A DNA stretch of 64,000 nt from Xaviernesmea oryzae (GTDB lineage: Bacteria; Pseudomonadota; Alphaproteobacteria; Rhizobiales; Rhizobiaceae), in assembly GCF_900177415.1 (NCBI RefSeq), contig NZ_FXAF01000011.1:1-64000 (forward strand), written 5' to 3'. The notes under the pieces were generated by a model. That model was not told the DNA's origin. It saw only the letters and a list, made by a program, of their open reading frames with translations, and ran no database searches. The first letter of the stretch is position 1. Each line of letters opens with the position of its first letter. This document shows, piece after piece, positions 16,142-23,155 of this stretch. Position numbers and translations under genes: made by a program.

Positions 16142-16516
16142 TCATTCGGCAGCGATGGAAAAATGATGGGGGATTTGACCGGCTCGGCTCGCGTAGACCC
16201 AGAAGGGGAAGCCGTTGAAGACGCGCTTCCATTCACGGGCGGCGCGCTCTTCGGCAGTGATGCCGACGAAGCCGGTGTTGATTGGGGTAGGCTTCCAGAT
16301 TTCGTGCTTCGGCTCGACGAGAGGGCCTTCGGCGCCAAGGGCGATTGCCTTCGCTTGCAGCTCGTGGACGTCGCGCAGGTGGCGCAGATAATTCCGGGCC
16401 GTCACGACCTTGCCCCGGCGATGCGCGCCACGGACTGATGCAATCGCGTTCGACAGATCCTGCTCAGCCAAGCGGAGCGCGTCGGTCGTGCGGTTCATTT
16501 GCTCGATGTGCTGCAT
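16142..16516 (-). CDS. First gene of the leftward early operon
   Basis: 124 residues. The N-terminal half is helical (TTDALRLAEQDLSNAIASVRGAHRRGKVVTARNYLRHLRDVHEL); the C-terminal half has EWKRVFNGFPFWVYASRAGQIPHHF. No family recognised. It lies about 65 bases downstream of the predicted leftward promoter start and begins a run of 25 genes ending with int. Confidence 0.65.
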   Translation of the reverse strand: MQHIEQMNRTTDALRLAEQDLSNAIASVRGAHRRGKVVTARNYLRHLRDVHELQAKAIALGAEGPLVEPKHEIWKPTPINTGFVGITAEERAAREWKRVFNGFPFWVYASRAGQIPHHFSIAAE

Positions 16517-16587
16517 TGCCGGTCCTCATCTTGTCGCCGTCCCGTCGGAGCTTCTCTTGCGAGGTGTTCGGGGCGGCCGATGAGAAG

Positions 16588-16616
16588 AATGTACGCAAAT
16601 CATACATCGCAGTCAA
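16588..16616 (-). promoter_or_regulatory. Leftward early promoter (PL-like)
   Basis: On the minus strand TTGACT (16616-16611), 17-bp spacer, TACATT (16593-16588). The predicted start is near 16581. A 17-bp operator (16590-16606) fills the spacer and part of the -10. Confidence 0.65.
16590..16606. promoter_or_regulatory. Operator OL1
   Basis: TGTACG-CAAAT-CATACA: two inverted 6-bp halves around 5 AT-rich bases, overlapping the -10 and spacer of the leftward promoter. Confidence 0.65.
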
Positions 16617-16623
16617 GCGTGAA

Positions 16624-16640
16624 TGTATGAAAAACTTACA
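16624..16640. promoter_or_regulatory. Operator OL2
   Basis: TGTATG-AAAAA-CTTACA, exactly 34 bp right of OL1 and just upstream of the leftward -35. It also covers a weak rightward TACATA -10 candidate, so it could control the divergent gene at 16737. Confidence 0.6.
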
Positions 16641-16736
16641 TACCGTGATGAATGAAGAATCTTTAACGTTCAGGCCGAATCACTCTCGACTCTTCGTCGC
16701 TGTTCTGTTTTCGTAAGAACGAAAGGAGAACAAACG

Positions 16737-16970
16737 ATGGGGCTGGAATTAGCGAGATCACAGTCGCCTGTGCGGCTACACATTCGTTGCGAGAACTGCT
16801 TGCGTGAAAGTTCAAGGCTCTTGGAGCCGCCGCCGGGTGCCGAGTTACCGGACGATCCGTGCGCACTGGCGGAGGAGGGCTACCTCGACAACCTGCCGTT
16901 CTTTTGCGGCCACTGCGAAGGCGTGATCGGCCGCCTTTTCGCGATCAGCGGAGGAAAGCGTTATGGATAG
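16737..16970 (+). CDS. Zinc-ribbon phage protein
   Basis: 77 residues with RCENCLRE near the N-terminus and FFCGHCEGVIGRL near the C-terminus, a likely four-cysteine zinc site. AAAGGAG precedes the ATG at good spacing, and a small inverted repeat (TTTCGT-AAGA-ACGAAA, 16709-16724) abuts that ribosome site. It diverges from the leftward early operon across the operators. Function unknown. Confidence 0.75.
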   Translation: MGLELARSQSPVRLHIRCENCLRESSRLLEPPPGAELPDDPCALAEEGYLDNLPFFCGHCEGVIGRLFAISGGKRYG

Positions 16971-17265
16971 GGAAGTCCTGGAATTCATCATCGTGCCGCC
17001 TTTCGATCGCCGGCATGAAATCACCAACTCAAAGGAGAGGATGGAGCATTATCTCGGCAATCGGTTTCCCGGCTACAGCTTCAAGCTGGTCGCCTTTGCA
17101 CCAGTCGGTGACGAAGACGATTTCCGGGTACTGCCGGTGATGAACTTCATCGACGGGGAGGGGATAAGCCGGATGTGCGCAGAACCGAAGCGCTGGATGA
17201 TGGTGGAGATCGCACAAGCTTGCCATGAGTTCGATGCGAACGGTCGGCGTTCTTGTGCCGCGTAG
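16963..17265 (+). CDS. Hypothetical phage protein
   Basis: 100 residues, overlapping the zinc-ribbon gene by 8 bases. Mixed alpha/beta composition; no motif recognised. Translationally coupled to the gene before it. Confidence 0.65.
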   Translation: MDREVLEFIIVPPFDRRHEITNSKERMEHYLGNRFPGYSFKLVAFAPVGDEDDFRVLPVMNFIDGEGISRMCAEPKRWMMVEIAQACHEFDANGRRSCAA

Positions 17266-17387
17266 CCGAGAGCCAAGACCAACGAAGTGGCGATGGCATG
17301 TTCGGCGTTCGTGTGGGTAGCTTGGGGCAAGGGATTCCAGCTAGTGCCAAATCACGCTATGTTGCGTGAATGGAGGCGCTATTCGAC

Positions 17388-17999
17388 ATGCAGAATACTT
17401 CCCACGCGGTGATGGCCCAGCGCTTCGAGCCAAAAGATAGCGCCGATGATTTCCCGACGCCACCTTGGGCGACTAGAGCCTTGATTGAGCATGTGCTTGG
17501 TCCAAATAGGGTGAGAGAGCTCTCCTGTCTCGAACCAGCCTGCGGGCGTGGCTACATGGCGAGACCCCTTGCCGAGTATTTCAGCAAAGTAGACGCCGCG
17601 GACGCCTATCCATATGGCTTCGCCCCGCTACGCGACTTCCTAACGTTTCCCTACGAAGCCCTCTCTCATGATTGGGTTATCACCAATCCGCCATTTCGTC
17701 TTGCTGAAGAATTCGTCCAGCGTGCGATGACTGTGGCCCGTAGTGGGGTCGCGATCCTCGCGAGGACCGTTTTCTTGGAAAGTGTCGGCCGCTATGAAAG
17801 CATCTTTAAAGAGTGCCCGCCGACAGTTTTTGCTCAGTTCAGCGAGCGAGTGCCTATGGTGAAGGGAAGGGTGGACGCAAAAGCTTCCACCGCTACAGGA
17901 TACGCGTGGTTTGTATGGGAAAAAGGGAATGCGTCATCCCGGCTCGCATGGGTTCCGCCTTGCCGACGGTCCCTGGAGCGGCCGGGCGACTATCTATAA
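17388..17999 (+). CDS. Phage SAM-dependent methyltransferase-like protein, copy 1 (NPPF)
   Basis: 203 residues. A SAM-site motif LEPACGRGYMARPLAEYF (about 48-65) and a catalytic NPPF (100-103) point to a DNA or RNA adenine/cytosine methyltransferase fold. ATG 17388 has GGAGG 11 bases upstream and aligns with the start of its paralogue at 23152-23811. The two share DFPTxPWATRAL, NPPFRLAEEF, GRYE, QFSERVPMVKGR and WxPPCR, yet are clearly diverged. No nuclease partner, so an orphan enzyme, perhaps for protection of phage DNA. Confidence 0.8.
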   Translation: MQNTSHAVMAQRFEPKDSADDFPTPPWATRALIEHVLGPNRVRELSCLEPACGRGYMARPLAEYFSKVDAADAYPYGFAPLRDFLTFPYEALSHDWVITNPPFRLAEEFVQRAMTVARSGVAILARTVFLESVGRYESIFKECPPTVFAQFSERVPMVKGRVDAKASTATGYAWFVWEKGNASSRLAWVPPCRRSLERPGDYL

Positions 18000-18305
18000 T
18001 CATTCATTCTTATTGAAGTTGGCTATTCCCTCACGAAGCAGAGACAAGGCCGTACTGCTATCGCCAGCTTCAAGAGCCTCGATCGCTTTATTCACCTTGA
18101 ACCGCAATCGTCTACCCTTCATGCCAGGAGGTCCGCTCGGCGGCAATTCGGATGAAGGTGCGGCCTCGGTTGTTCCATATTTGCCTTGAAGCGCTTCAGC
18201 AACGCGTCCTGGATTCTCGCCGAACCAAGCAGCTACATTATGCTGATCGTCGCCGCGAGCCACCATGCCAATGACTATCTTCGCATCGTGTGTGGAAAGT
18301 GCCAT
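18000..18305 (-). CDS. Hypothetical protein with GPPGxKGRRL motif
   Basis: 101 residues. The N-terminal half looks like a small HTH (TVAAW-type helix KIVIGMVARGDDQHNVAAWFGENPGRV). The C-terminal half carries LPPSGPPGMKGRRLRFKVNKAIEALEAGD, a motif I recall in rhizobial prophage proteins. It converges with the methyltransferase gene with no gap between stops. Possibly regulatory. Confidence 0.65.
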   Translation of the reverse strand: MALSTHDAKIVIGMVARGDDQHNVAAWFGENPGRVAEALQGKYGTTEAAPSSELPPSGPPGMKGRRLRFKVNKAIEALEAGDSSTALSLLREGIANFNKNE

Positions 18306-18428
18306 TAAAGTTGATCCCCCAATAACCAGGCGCGATCTTATCTATGTCGATGATGGAGTCCAGTGGACATAAGACGTTCCGCGCTGCCGCTATCTCGCCA
18401 TCGTATCGGGCGAGCGTCTTTCCATTGC

Positions 18429-18626
18429 TCAGTGTTCCGTCTCCTCATCCGGCTCCTGATCACCTGAGTTCAGCATATCGACCAGCACGTCGGCCTCGTC
18501 GAGTTTGAGGCCGGCGCGCGGCTTCCCGCCGACCGATACCGTTCGACCGGTCAGCGTATCGAATATCTCCCAGGTATCGTACCCATCCTTGCGGATGTCG
18601 TAGCGTGCTGGGCGATCACCGGCCAT
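18429..18626 (-). CDS. Small hypothetical phage protein
   Basis: 65 residues, acidic, with YDIRKDGYDTWEIFDTLTGRTVSVGG, a pattern known from small proteins next to phage repressors. It begins one base after the repressor stop, so the two are probably co-transcribed. Confidence 0.65.
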   Translation of the reverse strand: MAGDRPARYDIRKDGYDTWEIFDTLTGRTVSVGGKPRAGLKLDEADVLVDMLNSGDQEPDEETEH

Positions 18627-18627
18627 T

Positions 18628-19323
18628 TCACAGCCCCGGCATCGTGTTCATCACCATCCTTACGACGGCGATCACCTCGACTGAAACACCGTCGTCAGCA
18701 TCGAACTGCCGATGCACAATGATCGGCTTATGCTTCGGATTGCTCGATCGAGGATGAAACTCCGTCCGGTCTTCGTAGATCTCGATCTGCTTGACCGACC
18801 ATTCCCGCATGTGTCCGCCGTCGCGGGTGCGCTGGACGACAACCACCATTCCATCACGAAGCACGACACGGCCGGCGATATCCTCGTAGGCGGTGGCGAC
18901 AACGGTGTCGCCTGGCAGGATCGGGCGAGGCTTCAGCTCGTTCATGCTGTCGCCTTCGACATCGAAGATAAGCTGCCTGGCATTCGGGAAATTCTCATCC
19001 CGTGGAACGGTGATCTCTTCCGGCTCCGACTGGTCGAACTCGTCGACTTCGCGGAATAGGCCGGCGGCGACGATCCCGGCCTTTCGTGCCGGCACCCATT
19101 TCGATGAAGAAGGCTTGATCTCACCACCTGGCGGGTCAACGCCAAGATAAGCGGCGATCTTCGGTATTTCGTTGACCTTGAGCTTCCGCTTGCCTTTCAA
19201 AAGCTGGGTGATCTGTGGATGCGCGATCCCGAGGTGGGCGGCAAGGCCCACCTGAGTTTTGCCCGGCTGTTTCAGGGCTTCCCGGATCCAATCCAGATAC
19301 ATGTCGGTCGGTGCGTCAGTCAT
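18628..19323 (-). CDS. LexA/CI-like phage repressor (HTH plus S24 peptidase)
   Basis: 231 residues. The HTH lies near residues 22-43 (TQVGLAAHLGIAHPQITQLLKG). The S24 domain follows, with a probable self-cleavage bond Ala82-Gly83 (KAGIVAAG), Ser126 (EGDSMNE) and Lys178 (SVKQIE). It would hold the lysogenic state and be inactivated through RecA on DNA damage. Start ATG 19323 has no ribosome site and lies next to operator OR3. ATG 19302 is an alternative. The longer frame to 19662 overlaps the Cro-like gene and is not used. Confidence 0.9.
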   Translation of the reverse strand: MTDAPTDMYLDWIREALKQPGKTQVGLAAHLGIAHPQITQLLKGKRKLKVNEIPKIAAYLGVDPPGGEIKPSSSKWVPARKAGIVAAGLFREVDEFDQSEPEEITVPRDENFPNARQLIFDVEGDSMNELKPRPILPGDTVVATAYEDIAGRVVLRDGMVVVVQRTRDGGHMREWSVKQIEIYEDRTEFHPRSSNPKHKPIIVHRQFDADDGVSVEVIAVVRMVMNTMPGL

Positions 19324-19340
19324 TGTACAATTTTCGCACA
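19324..19340. promoter_or_regulatory. Operator OR3
   Basis: TGTACA-ATTTT-CGCACA, immediately upstream of the repressor start. It overlaps a TACAAT -10 candidate on the minus strand, so it could mediate autorepression. Confidence 0.55.
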
Positions 19341-19357
19341 AGCCCGAAAAACATGCA

Positions 19358-19374
19358 TTTAGGAAAATCGTACA
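19358..19374. promoter_or_regulatory. Operator OR2 (weak left half)
   Basis: TTTAGG-AAAAT-CGTACA. Only the right half matches well; the left half matches at 4 of 6 positions. It is placed exactly 34 bp from both OR3 and OR1. Confidence 0.45.
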
Positions 19375-19381
19375 TTCACTA

Positions 19382-19410
19382 TTGCCTAAACTGTATGAAT
19401 AACGTACATT
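19382..19410 (+). promoter_or_regulatory. Rightward early promoter (PR-like)
   Basis: TTGCCT (19382-19387), 17-bp spacer, TACATT (19405-19410). The predicted start falls on or next to the ATG of the Cro-like gene at 19417. Same -10 and same operator placement as the leftward promoter. Confidence 0.6.
19392..19408. promoter_or_regulatory. Operator OR1
   Basis: TGTATG-AATAA-CGTACA, a near-perfect inverted repeat covering the spacer and -10 of the rightward promoter. Confidence 0.65.
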
Positions 19411-19416
19411 GCCGGT

Positions 19417-19653
19417 ATGAGATGCGAACCGGCAAACACGATTATCAAGAAGTTCAAGGGCTTGAAGCCTCTCGCTGAGGTGACCAACGTCCAGCCGCAC
19501 ACCGTCATGCGCTGGCGCATGCCGAAAGAGAAAGGCGGGACCGGCGGTGTCGTGCCCCACTGGCATATCCCGGCCATTCTTGAAGCTGCTCGCGAACGCG
19601 GTCTCGACATCCGTCCATCTGATTTTGCACCGGTGCTGGAGACTGCAGCATGA
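19417..19653 (+). CDS. Cro-like DNA-binding protein (carph-isopro type)
   Basis: 78 residues. IIKKFKGLKPLAEVTNVQPHTVMRWR is a helix-turn-helix followed by a wing with GGTGGVVPHWHIPAILEAARERGLDI, typical of YdaS/Cro-like regulators in rhizobia. It diverges from the repressor, as Cro does from CI. There is no ribosome site, and the predicted promoter start coincides with the ATG, so the mRNA is probably leaderless. Confidence 0.8.
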   Translation: MRCEPANTIIKKFKGLKPLAEVTNVQPHTVMRWRMPKEKGGTGGVVPHWHIPAILEAARERGLDIRPSDFAPVLETAA

Positions 19654-20759
19654 CGAACGCACACGGCGTAGCCCGCGACCAACTCCGCGCCTTCATTGAG
19701 CGCATCGAGCGCCTCGAAGAGGAAAAGAAGACCGTCGCCGACGACATCAAGGATGTCTACGGCGAAGCCAAAGCCATGGGCTACGACACGAAGATCATGA
19801 AAAAGGTCATCGCGCTCCGGAAGAAGGATGAGCAGGAGCGGACGGAAGAGGAGATGATCCTCGATTCCTACCTCCAAGCCCTTGGCATGATCCCTCAGTT
19901 CGAGATGTTCGAGCAGGACGAGGTGAGGCCCTCGCGGGAAGAGCGCCGCCGGCAGATCATGTCGGAAGACATGGACGACCATAAAGCTCTCATCGACGAG
20001 ATGGCCGATGCTGGCCTGATCTCCGAGGATGCTCGTGCAGAGAACAAAGCCCTTGCGGATGCAGTTGCCACGAAGTTCGGCAACGGTCGTGCAAAGGCTC
20101 TCCAATCCCCGCGCAAGGCGGCGGAGGCGGTATCCGAGAGGACCGCAACTCCATTCACAGCTTCGGACGATACCCCCATCGTACCCCCTACGCCTGCAGA
20201 GAGCGAAGCCGAGGAAATCTCTGCGATCCAATTCCAAGCGAAAGCATCCGGCGAACAAACGGGTGGAACCTCTGGCCATTTGGGATGCCAGCCACTGACG
20301 GGAGATGCGACTAGGCCGAGCCGGGGCGGCGATACCCCGGCAACCAATTCGCCGGAAACGGCAGAAGCTCCGAAGGTGCTCGACGGAGGCTCCCCGGTCG
20401 CAGGGGAAAGCAGGCACCATTGCGACGTGTCGGAAGACGAAGCCGGTCAGACCCTCACCGGCACCCCCAATTCCGAAACCGCTCCGGCCTCTCAAGGCGA
20501 AGCCGAAGCCCCCAGCGCCGAGCGCGTAAGCCCGACATACGACACGAGCAGCGCCGCCGCCAACGCAGGAGGCGATCATGTAACCGCGCAAACTTCCTCC
20601 GCTGCAAAGGCCGGAGCCGCGGTCAGTGCCGCTCCGGCCAAGAAGACCATTCGCGATTTTCGTCCCCACTGCCTTCGTCCTCAGGCCTGTGGGAGCAGCA
20701 AGATCGACGAGCATTGTTACTCCTGCCGAAAATCGATGGAAGCGGGAGAGGCGGCATGA
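19650..20759 (+). CDS. GapR-like (DUF2312) protein with long disordered tail
   Basis: 369 residues. Residues 1-85 are a clear DUF2312/GapR domain (RDQLRAFIERIERLEEEKKTVADDIKDVY, then KKVIALRKKDEQERTEEEMILDSYLQALG). GapR is a nucleoid protein of alphaproteobacteria that binds overtwisted DNA and is normally about 80-90 residues. Here about 250 low-complexity Pro/Ala/Ser/Glu residues follow, and the C-terminus carries a cysteine cluster (RPHCLRPQACG, DEHCYSCRKSM). It overlaps the Cro-like gene by 4 bases, so it is expressed first after induction and could reshape host or phage DNA topology. Confidence 0.8.
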   Translation: MTNAHGVARDQLRAFIERIERLEEEKKTVADDIKDVYGEAKAMGYDTKIMKKVIALRKKDEQERTEEEMILDSYLQALGMIPQFEMFEQDEVRPSREERRRQIMSEDMDDHKALIDEMADAGLISEDARAENKALADAVATKFGNGRAKALQSPRKAAEAVSERTATPFTASDDTPIVPPTPAESEAEEISAIQFQAKASGEQTGGTSGHLGCQPLTGDATRPSRGGDTPATNSPETAEAPKVLDGGSPVAGESRHHCDVSEDEAGQTLTGTPNSETAPASQGEAEAPSAERVSPTYDTSSAAANAGGDHVTAQTSSAAKAGAAVSAAPAKKTIRDFRPHCLRPQACGSSKIDEHCYSCRKSMEAGEAA

Positions 20760-20962
20760 TCATCACCCGCTCCTCCCTTGATATCTCCGCATCGGTCGAA
20801 GCGGCCCGCCAGTCTCAACGCGCCGCGCTGCGGCTGCACTTCACCGGTTGCCCGGAGTGCGGCCGCGCGCTGTCGATCGCCGAGATCATTGAACGCCACT
20901 GCGAGAACTGCGAGCGCGACATCGAGCCCAGGACAATGCGAGCGGAAAGGGCGGCGGCATGA
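20756..20962 (+). CDS. Small zinc-ribbon protein
   Basis: 68 residues with GCPECGRAL and HCENCERDIEPR, a probable four-ligand zinc knuckle. ATG overlaps the GapR-like stop by 4 bases. Confidence 0.7.
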   Translation: MIITRSSLDISASVEAARQSQRAALRLHFTGCPECGRALSIAEIIERHCENCERDIEPRTMRAERAAA

Positions 20963-21045
20963 TCGAGATCGCCCAAGGATTCTGTGCCTGCTTCGTAGGC
21001 GCGATGTTCTTCGCCTGCATTGCTCGGGCGCTGATTTCGAACTGA
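20959..21045 (+). CDS. 28-residue membrane peptide
   Basis: ATG overlaps the previous stop (ATGA). The product is almost entirely one hydrophobic helix (FCACFVGAMFFACIARALI) starting MIEIAQG. The coupling argues that it is real. Function unknown. Confidence 0.5.
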   Translation: MIEIAQGFCACFVGAMFFACIARALISN

Positions 21046-21065
21046 GCGCGTCACTCTCCCCGCGC

Positions 21066-21359
21066 TCATAGCTCGTCCCGGCCGTCCTCCTCCCAGGTCG
21101 GGGCGAGCGCAATTCTCGGAAGCCTTTCTTGCAGCCTCATCACGACGGCTCGAACGGCTTTCCCCAGGGGGATGAAATCGAAGGCAGCCGGTCCATCGGC
21201 GGATTGAGGACCGGCTGCGGCAGGGCACGCGGCGGCAGAGGCCCTGCGGAAAGGAATAACGGTTGGCCCGAGCGGCGGCCCTGAGACGAGGCGGGAGTTT
21301 GCTCCCGCAATAGAGCGTGTGCCCGCCTCGTCTTCTTCAGAATGCGAACTCTTGTGCAT
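21066..21359 (-). CDS. Possible antisense gene
   Basis: 97 residues. GAAGGAG lies 7 bases before the ATG at 21359, and the frame fills an otherwise empty gap in the rightward operon. The C-terminal part (FDFIPLGKAVRAVVMRLQERL) looks like a helix; the middle is low complexity. Function unknown; it could also be fortuitous. Confidence 0.4.
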   Translation of the reverse strand: MHKSSHSEEDEAGTRSIAGANSRLVSGPPLGPTVIPFRRASAAACPAAAGPQSADGPAAFDFIPLGKAVRAVVMRLQERLPRIALAPTWEEDGRDEL

Positions 21360-21405
21360 CGTTCGGCTCCTTCAACACGACCGAGCTTCGCACAGAGGAT
21401 GAAGG

Positions 21406-21816
21406 ATGTACGGCAAAAGGTTTTCCGAAAACGGAAAAAATGTTTCCGAGGATGACATGAGTAGCATCGCGTTGAACGAAGCAAAGAGCTGGGCAGACGA
21501 ACTCATGGACAGAGAGTTCCGGGGCCGTGGCGACAGGGAGAAGTCGGTTCGTGGTCGCTTGGCCGACAGGATCGGCGTCTCCGAGAGCTACCTCTTCCGG
21601 CTTCAATACAAAACTCGGGAAATGAAGGACGTGGCTGGCGAGGTCTACCGGCGCCTTAAGCTCGCCTACGAAGAAGCCTGCCAGAAGAACGAAGCGGCGG
21701 CGGACCGCTATCGGAATGAGCGCCTGGGGATGCGAGGACACCATGAAGCGACTTACGAAAAGCGCGCTCCGGCGGCTTTGGGAATGGCTTCGGCTGAAAC
21801 TGTCGAAGAGGAATAG
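21406..21816 (+). CDS. HTH-containing phage protein
   Basis: 136 residues. KSVRGRLADRIGVSESYLFRLQYKTREM is a likely helix-turn-helix, followed by a helical VYRRLKLAYEEACQ segment. ATG 21406 has GAGG 7 bases upstream; ATG 21457 (GAGG at 5) is an equally possible start. Probably a regulator of later functions. Confidence 0.65.
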   Translation: MYGKRFSENGKNVSEDDMSSIALNEAKSWADELMDREFRGRGDREKSVRGRLADRIGVSESYLFRLQYKTREMKDVAGEVYRRLKLAYEEACQKNEAAADRYRNERLGMRGHHEATYEKRAPAALGMASAETVEEE

Positions 21817-21825
21817 GAAGCAGTG

Positions 21826-22206
21826 ATGCAGCAGCTTTCCATGTTTGATCTGATGATGCCAGCGCCATTGGCCGCCGTTGACGAACCGCTATGGCTCCAG
21901 ACCAACCTCGATAAGAGCGGCTGGAGCTGGGGAAAAATCGGCATCATGGCAAATAGCGACGGAACCTGGTCCATCAGCACCGGGGATAGCGTCGGCGGCT
22001 ATTGCGGCCATGGTGGGCCATTTTGGGGCGAGCACGCCAGCTTCAAGGAAGCTCTCACCGCTGCCGTCAGGATGATGCACGGCCGTTGGGCCGACATCTC
22101 CGTCAGAATGAATGACAGCTGCTGCCAAGAGAGCCACCGCCGTGTTGCCCGGAAGGGTCTGGAATGGTTGGCCGGAATTGAAGCTGAGTATGGGGTATCG
22201 CAATGA
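21826..22206 (+). CDS. Hypothetical phage protein
   Basis: 126 residues starting MQQLSMFDL. The Trp/Gly-rich middle reads WSWGKIGIMANSDGTWSI, and GYCGHGGPFWG resembles a small beta sandwich. No known family. It lies between early genes in the rightward operon. Confidence 0.65.
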   Translation: MQQLSMFDLMMPAPLAAVDEPLWLQTNLDKSGWSWGKIGIMANSDGTWSISTGDSVGGYCGHGGPFWGEHASFKEALTAAVRMMHGRWADISVRMNDSCCQESHRRVARKGLEWLAGIEAEYGVSQ

Positions 22207-22406
22207 TGACCGACCCCTCCGAAATGATCGCATGGCTCGACCGCCGCATTGCCAGCGCCCAGACGTGGCTTGAAGACCACGGCCACGGCTCCAAGCGTCC
22301 GCGCCCTGAAACCGAGATCGCCACTAAGCAATACGACATCGCCCGATTCGAGGAGATCAGGGGTTCGTACCTGAAGGCGCTCGCCAAGAGGGAGGCCGCA
22401 GCATGA
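22203..22406 (+). CDS. Small hypothetical phage protein
   Basis: 67 residues, helical (EMIAWLDRRIASAQTWLED; DIARFEEIRGSYLKAL). It overlaps the genes on both sides by 4 bases. Confidence 0.65.
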   Translation: MMTDPSEMIAWLDRRIASAQTWLEDHGHGSKRPRPETEIATKQYDIARFEEIRGSYLKALAKREAAA

Positions 22407-23155
22407 CCATCAAAATCATCAACGGCGACTGCATGCGAGTTCTCGCTAACCTCGAGGATGAGAGCGTTGATTGCATTGTCACTGATCCACCGTACGGCGA
22501 AACATCTCTGGAATGGGATAAGTGGCCTCCCGGCTGGCCGGCGCTTGCCCGCCGCGTTCTCAAGAAGACCGGCAGCATGTGGGTTTTCGGCAGCACACGG
22601 ATGTTCTTCGATCATGTCGAGGAGTTCTCGGGCTGGCGCCTTTCGCATGACGTCGTCTGGGAAAAGCACAACGGCACGGGGCTGTTCAACGACCGGTTCC
22701 GGCGCGTCCACGAATTAGCGCTGCATTTCTACCGCTCGGATGCGCAATGGGCCGACGTCTATAAGCAGCCGCAGTTCACCAATGACGCTCGGGCCCGTGT
22801 GGTTCGAAAGAAGGGCAGGCCAGCCCAATGGATAGGTGCCACCGGCGAGACGATCTACCGATCCGAAGATGGCGGTCCTCGCCTTATGCGCAGCGTCATG
22901 TTCTGCCGATCAGAGCATGGACGTGCTCGACACCCGACACAGAAGCCGATCGGGATCGTCGAGCCCCTACTGCTCTATGCATGCCCACCCGGCGGGACCG
23001 TTCTCGATCTTTTCGCGGGAAGCGGCACGACAGGCTTGGCGGCGAAAATCCACGACAGGAACGCGATCCTCATTGAAGGCAAACCGGAGTTTGCCGACCT
23101 GGCGGCACAGCGCCTTGAGGATGATGCTCCACTGCTCACAGGGAGCGCGGCATGA
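22403..23155 (+). CDS. DNA methyltransferase, beta class (DPPY)
   Basis: 250 residues. The order of motifs fits a beta-class N6-adenine or N4-cytosine DNA methyltransferase: DPPY at residues 28-31, target-recognition region in the middle, HPTQKP near 176, and the SAM site FAGSGTTG at 204-211. No restriction enzyme is adjacent, so it is an orphan phage methylase, likely against host restriction or for regulation. 4-base overlaps with both neighbours. Confidence 0.9.
   Translation: MTIKIINGDCMRVLANLEDESVDCIVTDPPYGETSLEWDKWPPGWPALARRVLKKTGSMWVFGSTRMFFDHVEEFSGWRLSHDVVWEKHNGTGLFNDRFRRVHELALHFYRSDAQWADVYKQPQFTNDARARVVRKKGRPAQWIGATGETIYRSEDGGPRLMRSVMFCRSEHGRARHPTQKPIGIVEPLLLYACPPGGTVLDLFAGSGTTGLAAKIHDRNAILIEGKPEFADLAAQRLEDDAPLLTGSAA

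Noticed and set aside
18628..19662. Repressor of 344 residues
   Set aside because: The extension overlaps the Cro-like gene, operators and divergent promoter; the HTH begins normally after ATG 19323.
19386..20714. 442-codon minus frame
   Set aside because: Shadow of the GapR-like gene; its composition mirrors the antisense of the low-complexity tail.
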